This document shows, piece by piece, positions 25,201-33,800 of a stretch of 64,000 nt of DNA. The stretch's first letter is position 1. Each line of letters starts with the position of its first letter. A program made the position numbers and the translations under genes. This DNA is from NORP233 sp050186825 (GTDB taxonomy: Bacteria > Planctomycetota > J058). The stretch is from NCBI GenBank assembly GCA_050186825.1, contig JBFWYD010000021.1, positions 1 through 64,000 on the forward strand, read 5' to 3'. The notes under the pieces are model-generated. The model did no database searches. It was not told the origin of the DNA and saw only the letters and a program-made list of their open reading frames with translations.

Positions 25201-28200
25201 ACGTCACGACCCTCGTCTCCACGGGGCTCCAGACGCCGCGCGGGATCGCCGTCGACCCCATCGGCAAGAAGCTCTTCTGGGTGGACTCGGGCTCGGACAA
25301 GGTCCAGCGCAGCGAGCTCGACGGCAGCGACGTCACCGATCTCGTGACGAGCGGCCTCTCGGTCCCCGAGGGCCTCGCGCTCGAGCTGCCTGCCCGCGTG
25401 ACCACGATCGAGGTCGACGACCTCGACCGACCCGTCGCCATCACCGACGCCATCGGCGCCGTGCGCCAGAGCGTCTTCGACGCCGAGGGCAACCGCACCC
25501 GCGCGATCGACCCCCTCGGGAAGACGACGTACTTCACGTTCGACCTGGCGGGGCGCCAGACCCACGTGGAGGACCAGCTTGCCAACATGACCTACATAGG
25601 CTACGACCGGGCCAGCCAGCAGGTGCTCGAGCTGGACGCCCTGGGGTTCCCCACCTACTTCCTGTTTGACCCGGCCGGGCGCCAGACCCACGTCACCAAC
25701 GCCTTCTTCCAGACGAGCGCGCAGGAGTTCGACCTGGTGGGCAACCTGACCCGCACGCTGCCGCCGTCGGAGGCGGTGGGCATGTGGTGGACGGACTCCG
25801 GCTCGGACACCCTCGAGCGGGCCAAGATCGACGGCACGCAGAAGTCGACGGTCGTCTCCAGCGGCCTGCTGGTCCCCCGCGGCCTGAAGGTCGACGCCCA
25901 GGCGGGCCACGTGTACTGGATCGACTCGGGCAACGACACGATCAAGCGCGCTGACTTGGACGGCACGAACGTGACCACGCTCGTCTCCACCGGGCTCTCC
26001 ACGCCGCGCGACCTGACCCTCGACCTCAAGGCGGGGCACATGTACTGGACCGACTCGGGCAACGACACGATCAAGCGCGCCGACTTGGACGGCACGAACG
26101 TGACCACGCTCGTCTCGACCGGCCTCGACACGCCCGAGGGGATCGCGCTCGATCAGCTCGAGGGCAAGCTCTACTGGACCGACTCGGGGAACGACACGAT
26201 CAAGCGGGCCGACCTCGACGGCACCGGCGTGGAGACGATCGTCTCGACCGGCTTGACCTCGCCCGCGTCGATCGACGTGGACCCGATCGGGCAGAAGGTC
26301 TACTGGGTGGACGCCGGCACCGACAAGGTGCAGCGCGCCGACCTCGACGGCGGCAACGTCGAGGACCTCGTGACCACCGGGCTCGTGACCCCGCGCGGGA
26401 TCGCGCTCGACCTGGCGGGGCGGAAGATGTACTGGATCGACTCGGGCAACGACACGATCAAGCGCGCGAACCTTGACGGCACCGGCGTGGAGACCTTGGT
26501 CTCGAGTGGGCTCAGCACGCCCGAGGCGATCGCGCTGGAGATCCCGGTGCGCGACACTCGCTTCAGCTACGACTCGCTGGACCGCCAGGTCCAGACCGAG
26601 GACGCCTACGGCGAGACGGCCGAGACGGCCTTCGACCGTGTGGGCAACGTGCTCCGCTCGATCGACGAGCGGGGGACGACGACCTACTTCACCTACGACC
26701 GGCTCAACCGCCAGACCCACCGGGAAGACTCCGTCGACTTCGCGCCGACCTACATGGGCTACGACGCGGTGGGCAACGTGGTGGTGGAGGTCGACGCGCT
26801 GGGCTTTGCCAACTACTTCACGTTCGATGCGCTCAACCGGATGAGCTTCGGGCATGACCGGGCGGGCGCCCTCAGCTACCACGCCTTCGACGAGGTGAGC
26901 AACGAGGTGCAGAGCACCGTGCTCCTGGGCGCGGGCGGTGAGCGGCGGGACAGCTACTTCACCTTCGACCCGGCGAACCGCCGCACCCACATGGAGGACG
27001 CGCTGGGTGGGGTCAGCTACATGGGCTTCGACCTGGCGAGCAACCAGGTGCTGAGCGTCGACCCGGTCGGCCGGCCGACCTACTTCGACTTCGACCTGCT
27101 CAACCGCCAGGAGGCGCGGCGGAACTTCCTCGACCAGACGTGGAGGAGCGTGTTCACGGCGCGGAGCGAGGTGGAGAAGGAGGTGGACCCCGTCGGCAGG
27201 ACGACCTACTTCACCTACGACCGGGTGGGTCGGCAGATCGAGCGCGCGAACCTGCTCGGGGAGACGACCTACATGGGTTTCGACGCGCGCGGGAACCAGG
27301 TGCTGCGCGTGAACCCGCGCAGCTACCCGACCTACTTCGAGATGGACCTGCTCGACCGGCGCAGCCGGCAGCAGGACGCTCTGGGCGGTGTGAGCTACCT
27401 CGGCTTCGACTCGACGGGCAACACCGTGCTCCGCCTGGACGAGCTGGGGCGCCCAAGCTACTTCGCCTTCGACGGGCTGCGACGCGTGACCCGCGCCACC
27501 GACGCGCTCCAGCGGCACACGTACATGGAGTACGACGCGAGGAACTCGCTCGTGAAGCGGATCTCGCCCGCGGCGGCCGCCGGGACGACTTACATGGCCT
27601 TCGACGCCGCCGGCAGGCTCGAGGTGGAGTGGTTTGCTCGGGCGAGCAGCCCGGACGCCCCGCTCTACTTCAGCTACGACCAGGTCGGAAACCTGATAGG
27701 GACCGTGGACGGGACGGGCGTGGACAGTACCTTCGAGTTCGATAAGCTCGACCGGCTGACCAAGAAGCAAAACCTGGGCGGAGCGGTCTACTACAGCTTC
27801 GACGCCTCGGGCATGAAGAAGACCATGAAGGACCCGGACCTGCGCGAGAGCGTGTTCGAGTACGACGCGGCCGGGCGCCTGGAGCGGGTCGAGTTCGACG
27901 CGGCGCGCACGGCCTACTACGTGCACGACGGCTCGGGGATGCCGACGAGGCGGGTCTTCCCCGGCGGGCCAGGGGCGGGGCCCATGATGGCCTACTACAC
28001 CTGGGACCTGGCCGGCCGGCTCGAGCAGCTCGAGAATCGCGGGCCCACGGTCGGCGACCTGATCAACTACTTCCACTACTCGCGGAACGAGCTGGGCGCC
28101 CAGACCCAGATCCGCCACCAGGGGAACGCCCACAGCTACTTCCAGTACGACGCGCTCGACCGCATGACCCAGGACCGGCGCCTGACGAGCGTGGCCACGG

Positions 28201-29636
28201 TCTACAGCAACGAGTACGTCTACGACGCCGCGGGCAACCGCGAGGTCAAGATCGACCTGGACGCGGACGAGCGCACCTACTACACCTACGACGTGCGGAA
28301 CCTCGTCGACCAGGAGCACGTGCTCGAGACGAGCGCCACGACCTACCATGCGTGGGACGAGTCGCAGCGGCTGACGTCCTCCCGCGTCCCGGGCGGGCTC
28401 TCGACCTACTTCGCGCACGACCAGCGCTTCGAGATCGAGGAGATCGACTTCAAGGACCCCGGCGGCACGATCGACCCCAAGCACGCCTTCGCCTACACGG
28501 GCACTGGCGAGCGGGTCCACCTGAAGCTCGGGGAGCAGTTCTCGAGCGAGGTCTACTTCACCCACGACGGCGAGAAGTTGATCCGAGAGGCGGACGACTT
28601 CGGCAACGTCCTCAAGCGCTACCGGACCAACCGCCAGCCCCTGATCGATCCGCTGGGCTGGCTGCTCGAGGTCGAGGACGGAGGGACCCGCGGCACGCCC
28701 GCCATGAACGGCGAGGGCACCGTCGAGGTCCTGCGGAAGGACGGAGCCGGGAGCGGCGAGTCCAACGAGCGCGTGCTCGTGTTCGACCGCTTCGGGATCC
28801 AGGCCAGTGCGGCTGGGTTCCTGCTCCAGGAGCAGCGGCTGCGGTTCCTGAGTCCCGTGTTCGAGTCGCTGAACCTCGATGACAGCCGGGACCTGCTGTT
28901 GGGCGGAGGTGGGCTGTACCTTGCGAGGCTCGGGGTCCCCGGTCAGCCCCCGCCTGAGGACGGGGGCTACATCGAGATAGCCGATGAGCCCTCTGGTGGC
29001 AACACGTGCCAGCCGAAGGCCACATGCAGCCTCTTCCTGGTGTGTCGGCCCATGAGGACAGGGTCGGGGTATCTCGACCCAATGATGAGGGAACGCATAG
29101 GAAAGGCGCTGGGTGGAGCCAGGCACTGTTACGTGGCCTACTACAGCTCTGGTGACCCTGGCGTCGCGCGTAGTCCACTCGTGTTTAGCGCTGGACCTGG
29201 AGTGAGCTATCTAGAAGTGTCTACCGCAAGAGGTGGGGGCAAGAGCCCGACCGCAGCAGATATCGTCAACAAGTATGACAGCCGACTTGAATTCAGTAGA
29301 GCCATTTCGCCGGGCGCATACGACTACGTAAAGGAGCAGAAGTGCTCGACATGTTCTGTCCCCAAGACACGGCTGGCTCTCGAAGCAGCCGCTAGGATCG
29401 TGAATCTGAAGAAGATTCCCTACAACCCCATTGCCCCCTCGCACAACAGCAACGCTACGGCCGCCTTCCTCTGGTTCAGGGCTTGCCCTGACGATCTAGA
29501 CGTCTCGAAGACTGGGGCCGCTGAGGGATTCAGGATGTACTGGGTGTTCGGCTACCCGCGGCGCTATTTCAGACCGAACCTGTCAGGAATCGTTCCCGGA
29601 CCGAACATCCCGCACCCTGACAAGGGGGCTAAGTGA
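22272..29636 (+). CDS. Giant YD-repeat (RHS/teneurin-like) protein with two YWTD propellers
   Basis: The 2454-aa protein starts at ATG 22272 behind gaggtaa. After an N-terminal beta region (1-190) it has long stretches of YD repeats whose recurring core is TYFAYD, TYFTYD or TYMGYD. Two blocks of YWTD-type propeller repeats interrupt the YD array, about 780-1040 and 1168-1425, each with near-identical IDSGNDTIKRA units. YD repeats resume to about 2130. The usual RHS-core ending (DPxGxxGGxNxYxYxxNP) is not seen; IDPLGWLLEVEDG is the nearest. The last ~220 residues (from about 2233) are lower in GC, Cys-containing and non-repetitive, with YNPIAPSHNSNATAAFLWF. They are probably a toxin tip enclosed by the YD shell. 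No signal peptide is evident. Confidence 0.88.
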   Translation: MTSITAPLNTAPIAVQPGQALRLEADASVAWSYRVNEGSWTAIATATSIVFTTPTSVTNRWTFDRLEIAIGDTGSPDDTRDFNLCEGPPAVQWATAALPDPTDDPAANPNLGEGDDPPHALAWRLPGANRDGFATESPERAHVPGGPVTLLESFRGGIFVDSAGKVGARTTLLGRVSGLGPSPESASYHHGGMYFQHDFGKGRTIGLTRVLLEDGDGNVAVVRGDGRRNTYRFVSTTDGVTNFESAAGLRNTLQKLAGWGNQPWGISPYGGGTSFVEEAPSGRRFFYDEDGKLTHVLDRYGNLVVYSYGADDRLQKIQSDPAGGSGLVPYFSYDGSGRLSRLVFEDALDAANNRTAYFTYDGAGNLQRLTGPEGCETYFIYGGTGSGFLTRAEDADGFAWQVGYQSDVVSAVVDGRGNHAYFAFDTGAARATKVDRAGTVTYMDFDAFGAPTGLSNPGTEQDVFAFDGEGGLTSTTNRLGNAWSFERDARGNRIAVTDPLGARTYFAFDAVDSVRTAIDPLGRVSYFSYDADRNRTVAVDALDQATYFTWGAAGLLETRKDRRGAVTTLTHDAQANPTRIVDPLGNATYFAFNSAGETIELKDALLRATRIERDLKGRVEQQTDPIGATTYFAYDSRCNLVSQKDALLRLTSHEYDGNSNRTLTLQPTLDGERFATYFAWDEEDRPARVIDALARPTYFAYDALGRRESQKDALFGVRDFAYDAAHELTVERDERQNPTYFRYDDAGRLSHQKDALFHETYMGYDLKGNHVMTLAPGLTVPASGIFWTDSTLDTIKRADADGNNVTTVVSTGLSVPRGIVVHAGLGVMFWIDSGNDTIKRAKLDGTGEVTLVSSGLSTPRDLVVDFGAGKLYWIDSGNDTIKRANIDGSGATTILSTGLTTPEGMAIDPDGGKLYWTDSGAQTIKRCDLDGSNAETLVTSTHVSAPSGIALDLDAGHVIWTDPGNDTIKRADLGGSNVTTLVSTGLQTPRGIAVDPIGKKLFWVDSGSDKVQRSELDGSDVTDLVTSGLSVPEGLALELPARVTTIEVDDLDRPVAITDAIGAVRQSVFDAEGNRTRAIDPLGKTTYFTFDLAGRQTHVEDQLANMTYIGYDRASQQVLELDALGFPTYFLFDPAGRQTHVTNAFFQTSAQEFDLVGNLTRTLPPSEAVGMWWTDSGSDTLERAKIDGTQKSTVVSSGLLVPRGLKVDAQAGHVYWIDSGNDTIKRADLDGTNVTTLVSTGLSTPRDLTLDLKAGHMYWTDSGNDTIKRADLDGTNVTTLVSTGLDTPEGIALDQLEGKLYWTDSGNDTIKRADLDGTGVETIVSTGLTSPASIDVDPIGQKVYWVDAGTDKVQRADLDGGNVEDLVTTGLVTPRGIALDLAGRKMYWIDSGNDTIKRANLDGTGVETLVSSGLSTPEAIALEIPVRDTRFSYDSLDRQVQTEDAYGETAETAFDRVGNVLRSIDERGTTTYFTYDRLNRQTHREDSVDFAPTYMGYDAVGNVVVEVDALGFANYFTFDALNRMSFGHDRAGALSYHAFDEVSNEVQSTVLLGAGGERRDSYFTFDPANRRTHMEDALGGVSYMGFDLASNQVLSVDPVGRPTYFDFDLLNRQEARRNFLDQTWRSVFTARSEVEKEVDPVGRTTYFTYDRVGRQIERANLLGETTYMGFDARGNQVLRVNPRSYPTYFEMDLLDRRSRQQDALGGVSYLGFDSTGNTVLRLDELGRPSYFAFDGLRRVTRATDALQRHTYMEYDARNSLVKRISPAAAAGTTYMAFDAAGRLEVEWFARASSPDAPLYFSYDQVGNLIGTVDGTGVDSTFEFDKLDRLTKKQNLGGAVYYSFDASGMKKTMKDPDLRESVFEYDAAGRLERVEFDAARTAYYVHDGSGMPTRRVFPGGPGAGPMMAYYTWDLAGRLEQLENRGPTVGDLINYFHYSRNELGAQTQIRHQGNAHSYFQYDALDRMTQDRRLTSVATVYSNEYVYDAAGNREVKIDLDADERTYYTYDVRNLVDQEHVLETSATTYHAWDESQRLTSSRVPGGLSTYFAHDQRFEIEEIDFKDPGGTIDPKHAFAYTGTGERVHLKLGEQFSSEVYFTHDGEKLIREADDFGNVLKRYRTNRQPLIDPLGWLLEVEDGGTRGTPAMNGEGTVEVLRKDGAGSGESNERVLVFDRFGIQASAAGFLLQEQRLRFLSPVFESLNLDDSRDLLLGGGGLYLARLGVPGQPPPEDGGYIEIADEPSGGNTCQPKATCSLFLVCRPMRTGSGYLDPMMRERIGKALGGARHCYVAYYSSGDPGVARSPLVFSAGPGVSYLEVSTARGGGKSPTAADIVNKYDSRLEFSRAISPGAYDYVKEQKCSTCSVPKTRLALEAAARIVNLKKIPYNPIAPSHNSNATAAFLWFRACPDDLDVSKTGAAEGFRMYWVFGYPRRYFRPNLSGIVPGPNIPHPDKGAK
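24604..26545 (+). repeat. Two in-gene arrays of ~130-bp beta-propeller repeats
   Basis: Within the YD-repeat gene, 24604-25387 and 25772-26545 each hold about six units of roughly 130 bp. All share the string gactcgggcaacgacacg or a near copy, followed by atcaagcgcgcc. The two arrays are separated by about 380 bp of ordinary YD repeats. Several units are almost identical at third codon positions too, which implies recent duplication or gene conversion. Confidence 0.85.
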
Positions 29637-30097
29637 AGGCGACATCGCGGATCCGCCTTTTCCTTGGGTTGGCCATTATCGGGGTGCTCTTGTCTCTTGC
29701 GTTTGCGGGAATCGTGTACCCAGACACTGAGGCTGAACTGGCTGATCTCTCCCTGTTGTTGGGCCCTGGCTACGCGGAGAGCCGGCCGGTCATCTTGGGA
29801 GTCGTTGTCGTGACCCTAGCGGGCACGGCGACAGCGTGCTCACTAGTGCTTGAGCTGACCGAGAGTCAGTCGCGCCTGGCAGCCATGGTCGGGGCTCTCT
29901 CGTTCAGTAGTTTTGTTGTGCTCTCGATTGTCTCCGCGCTGCGCCATGGGTCCGCCGCAGTGGCCGTCCTTGGGCCGGCGGCCTTCTTCTCGCTGATTCT
30001 GGGCCTGGTCCTGGGCGTATCTGTCTTCGTCGTTCGCGCCAACCCCCGGTGCTCTGAGCCGGAGGACCAGACACCGTCGGAGCCCCGTGTCAGGTAG
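29633..30097 (+). CDS. Four-helix membrane protein, probable immunity protein
   Basis: The 154-aa protein starts at GTG 29633, overlapping the YD-protein stop by 4 nt. It has four hydrophobic helices (LFLGLAIIGVLLSLAFAGIV; VILGVVVVTLAGTATACSLV; VGALSFSSFVVLSIVSAL; AAFFSLILGLVLGVSVFVV) and a short polar tail. Its base composition matches the low-GC toxin tip rather than the backbone. Position, overlap, size and composition fit an immunity protein cognate to the tip; a membrane-embedded immunity protein would suggest the toxin acts at or through the membrane. No family is recognised. Confidence 0.7.
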   Translation: MKATSRIRLFLGLAIIGVLLSLAFAGIVYPDTEAELADLSLLLGPGYAESRPVILGVVVVTLAGTATACSLVLELTESQSRLAAMVGALSFSSFVVLSIVSALRHGSAAVAVLGPAAFFSLILGLVLGVSVFVVRANPRCSEPEDQTPSEPRVR

Positions 30098-30190
30098 CGG
30101 GCTAACGAACCATGACTTGGGGCGCGGCTACTTCCCGACGCCCCCAGAAGTCGGATCTGGCGCGGGGCGGTGAGCAACTCGTGAGCGGGA

Positions 30191-30250
30191 GGGTCGGTCC
30201 ACCCGGGATGATGTGGGTTCTTCAGGCTCACAACCCGGGGGGACCGACCC
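30191..30250 (+). repeat. 17-bp inverted repeat, candidate IS end or terminator
   Basis: The arms gggtcggtccacccggg (30191-30207) and its near-perfect complement (30234-30250, one mismatch) face each other across a 26-nt loop. The element sits 94 bp after the immunity gene and 87 bp before a broken transposase-like frame. It could be the subterminal structure of the insertion sequence whose remnant follows, or a terminator for the toxin-immunity pair. No target-site duplication could be recognised. Confidence 0.5.
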
Positions 30251-30336
30251 ATTAGCGGTGCCGTTCAGCATTCCGCCGTTGTAGTGTCCGAGTCCACTCC
30301 CTGGCCTGGGGGCGGGCCCGGGCTACCTTCTCCGAG

Positions 30337-30560
30337 ATGGAGCGCTGGATCCTGGCGTCGGAGACGCTCGCCGCCACCTTCGATTAGGTCGAGCGTGAGC
30401 AAGAGAGCAAGGGGCGAGAGGTTCAGCGCCTGCTACTCCAGGCCCACATGGAGAAGAGGGGAGTGGGCAACGTGGGCCCGGCAGTGGAGGTCGCGGTTCT
30501 GGTGGGCGGACGGTGGCGTCGGCGTCGCGATGGCCAGCGGCGGCGTCACGATCGCACGGA
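30337..30560 (+). pseudogene. Degraded transposase-like fragment (ISKra4-like?)
   Basis: From ATG 30337 the frame reads ERWILASETLAATFD, then an in-frame TAG (30385-30387), then VEREQESKGREVQRLLLQAH and GVGNVGPAVEVAV. A 'GREVqRLLLQaH..' helix after a short N-terminal helix, followed by 'G.GDVGPAv.V', is how I recall the N-terminus of ISKra4-type transposases. Beyond about 30560 the sequence becomes low-complexity (runs of gac/gacgac) and no longer resembles a transposase, so most of the gene is lost. 30571-30832 otherwise holds only short direct repeats (ttgtccag, gtcaggtc) and no gene that I can support. Confidence 0.4.
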
Positions 30561-30832
30561 TACGGGGGGGCGACGACGGCGACGACGACGACGACATCCT
30601 ATCCCTCGCTCGCGAGCCCCTCGGTCACACTCCCATCAGACCAGGCGCTTGCCATCGCTTGGCCACCTTGTCCAGTTGTCCAGTTGTGCGACTCGTGTCA
30701 AGTCAGGTCCGGGTTGTCAGGTCAGGCTACCCGGGCCAGATCCTCAGGGGTTAGGACCAGGGACCAACTGGTTGACGTGCCGCACGGGCACGAGCACGGA
30801 GGCCGCTGGAATCGAATCAAGCGGTCGAGGGG

Positions 30833-33800
30833 TCAGCGGGCGTAGAGCAGGAGCCGCCCCTTGCCGGTGCCCACGGCGATCCGGCCGTCCGGGGCGATCG
30901 CGACCGCGGTGGGCTGGTCGAGCGGGTCGCCGAGGTCGAGCGACTCGCTCGCGCGGCGGGTCGCGAGGTCCCACACCAGCGCGCGGCCGTCCTTGCAGAG
31001 CGAGACCAGCCGACCGTCCGGCGTGCCGGCCAGGGCCTCGATCCCCTCCATGGGGAGCAGCGCCACCTCCTCGCCGCCCGGGAGCGAGAGCACCCGCACC
31101 TCGCGCAGGCCGTCGTCGTAGGCGAGCCGCGGCGGCGCGCCAGGGACGAAGGCCAGCTCGCCCACCAGCCCCTGCTTGAGCTGGTAGACCCGCCGGCCCG
31201 TCTCCACCTCGTAGACCTCGAGGCCGTCCTGGCGCACGGCCACGAGGCGCCCGTCGCTGGACAGGGCCTGGCGCGTGGGCGCGCGCTGGAGCGGGATCCG
31301 GCGCAGCTCCGCGCCGCGCTCGAGGTCGAGGAGCAGCAGCGCGGGGGGCTTCGTCTCGAGCCCGACCGCGCCCACGCGCCCGTCGGCGCTGACCGAGAGC
31401 CCGTCGGCGCCGGCGAGGCCTTCGAGCGCGACGCGTTCGCCGCGGGCGAGGTCCCAGCGCTCGACCCGCAGCTCGAGCTTCCCCTGGCGGCGCAGCTCGT
31501 GCGGCCAGGTCGAGGTCAGCGCGCGCTCTCCGCCGGCGGCCGTGCTCAGGAGCGTGCCCGCCAGCTCCCGGCGCAGCTCCCGCGGCGGCTCGTCGCCCGC
31601 CGGGAGCGCCCAGCGGCGCAGACCCAGGTAGCCCACCGCGAGCAGGTGCCGGCCGTCGGCGCCGAAGCCGAGCGAGGTGATCGGGCCGGTCTCGCGCGCC
31701 CCGGCCGCGGCGTCGACCTCCTCGCCCGTCGCCAGGTCGACCAGGGCCACGCGACGGTGCGCGCCGCCGACCAGCGCCCGGCCGGCCGGGCCGCCGCCCG
31801 GGACGAGGGCCAGGTAGGGGTTCGGCCCCGCGGGCGCGGGCCGCTCCCACACGAGCTGCTCGGTCTGGGCGTCGAAGAGCTGGAGCTTCCCCAGGCGCAC
31901 CGCGACCAGGAGCTTCCCGCCCGGCGCCGCCGCCACCGCGTTGACCGGGCCGCTCGCGACCACGCGCGCCAGCAGCCGGGGCCGGACCGCGTCCCACAGG
32001 ACCACCGTGCCATCCTCGGCGCCGACCAGCGCGCGCTCGCCGCCGTCGAGCAGCTGGATCACGCTCAGGTCCTTACCGCTGCGCGCGCTGGGCACCGCCC
32101 ACACCGTGCGCCCCGCGCCGTCGAGGTCGAGCCGATAGAGCGTGGCCTGGTCGTCGCCCACGAGCACCTGGCGCCCGCCCAGGGCCGCGACCACCAGCGG
32201 CCGCCCCGCCTTGGGCAAGAGCTCCTTGAAGGGGCGCCCGAACAGGCGCCGTCGCCCCGCGACCTCCCACAGCTCGAGGTTGCCGGTCAGGGTGACCGCC
32301 GCGAGCGTGCGCCCCTCCGGATCGGCCGCGGCCGAGAGCACGTGGTCGTCGAAGCCCACCTGGAGCCGGGGGCGCGCCCCGGCCTCCTCCAGGGCCCACA
32401 GGCGCAGCGCGCGCCCGCCGGCCGTCAGCACCTGACCCGGCCCGGCCGCGCCGAGCACGAACACCTGCTCGCTGGCGCGGAAGCCCCGGCGCGGGGTCCG
32501 CGTCGCGAGGTCCCAGGACCACACCGTCCCGTCCGTGCCTGCGCTCAGCGCCTCGCCCTCGGGCGTCGTGACCACCCCGGCCGCGGTCCCCGGCTGGTGC
32601 CCGGGCTCCAGGCCCCAGCTCGCGAGCGGCGCCACGCGGCGCGGGGCGAGGTCGGGGCCGAGCTCGAGCTGATAGCGCAGCACCGTCCCCCGGCGGGTGC
32701 CGACCAGCAGCGCGCCCTCGGGCCCGCTGCCCGCGAAGGCCGCCGCGGAGAGCTCCTCGCCGCTGGCGCCGAGCTCGATCCGATCCGGCGCGTCGCCGCC
32801 GCGCAGGTCCACGAGCGTCAGGGCGTCGGCCGCCAGGAGGGCCGCCGTCCCGCCGTCCGGGCTGACGCTCAGCCCCAGCCAGCGCCCGCGCGCGGGCGCG
32901 CACAGCACCTGGCCCTCGCGCAGGGCCGCGCGCCGGGCCCGGGGCGGCACCTCCCAGGCGCGCAGCGCCCCGTCCTCGCACAGGGTCAGCGGCCGCTCGC
33001 CCGCGAAGGCCAGCGCCACGACCCGCGCCTCGTGCTGCAGGGTCGCGATCACGCCGCCGATCCGGTCGTGGAGGACCGCGAGCTTCCCGCTGGCCGAGAG
33101 GTGTCGGTCGGTCCCGGCCGCGAGCGCCTCGACCTCGCCCTCGTGCTGCGCCCAGGCGCGCGCGTCGGTGCTCCGGCCCAGCCCGATGCTCACCGAGAAC
33201 ACCTGCGGCCCCAGCGCCAGGAGGGCCGAGTAGCCATCGGCGCCGATCGCGACGCAGCGGGTCGGCTGCCCCAGCTCCTGGATGTTCAGCCGCGCGCCGT
33301 CCACCACGTCCCAGCCGATCAAGCGCTCGCCGACGGTGACGGCCTTGTTGCCCCGCGGGCTCAGCGCCCCGCCCAGGAAGCGGCGCCCCTCGTCCGGCGC
33401 GCACACGACGAGCGAGCGCTCGACCGCGGGCTGGCCCGGGCTCCAGGCTCGGAGCGCGTAGTCCTCGAGCGCGAGCACGCGCCCGTCTCGCTGCAGCGCG
33501 AGCGCGTGCACGACGCCGGGGTCCCCCGCCCGCCCGTGGCCCCACACCTCGACCAGCCGCGCGCGTCGCGAGCGCAATGCCCCGTCGAAGGCCGCCGGGA
33601 AGGGCCCCGGCGAGGGCTCGAGCGGCGGCGTGGCGGCGCGGCTCGGCGCCGGCGTCGCCGCGCCGGGGCCTGCGCTGGGGTCCGGGCGCGGCGCGGTCGT
33701 CGCGCCCGCGCCGCGCGCGAGCAGCGCGCCCACGGCCCCGAGCGCCCCCGCGACCGCCAGCGCGCCCACGACCCCGGTCGCCCGCCGTCGGGCGCCGCGC

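Noticed and set aside
24604..26545. CRISPR-like periodicity
   Set aside because: The periodicity is in frame with coding YWTD blades, and the interspaced sequence is also conserved.
21993..29126. A 2377-codon open frame on the minus strand, antisense to the YD-repeat gene
   Set aside because: Its product is Val/Glu/Arg/Gly repeats that mirror the sense repeats; the GC-rich codon bias opens antisense frames. The sense frame has recognisable YD and YWTD units.
29633..30097. Holin for the upstream phage-like genes
   Set aside because: Overlap with the YD-protein stop, matching low GC and four helices fit an immunity protein better.
1..30832. Complete prophage call
   Set aside because: No integrase, terminase, portal or tail gene and no attachment-site repeat is visible; only individual phage-like proteins can be supported.
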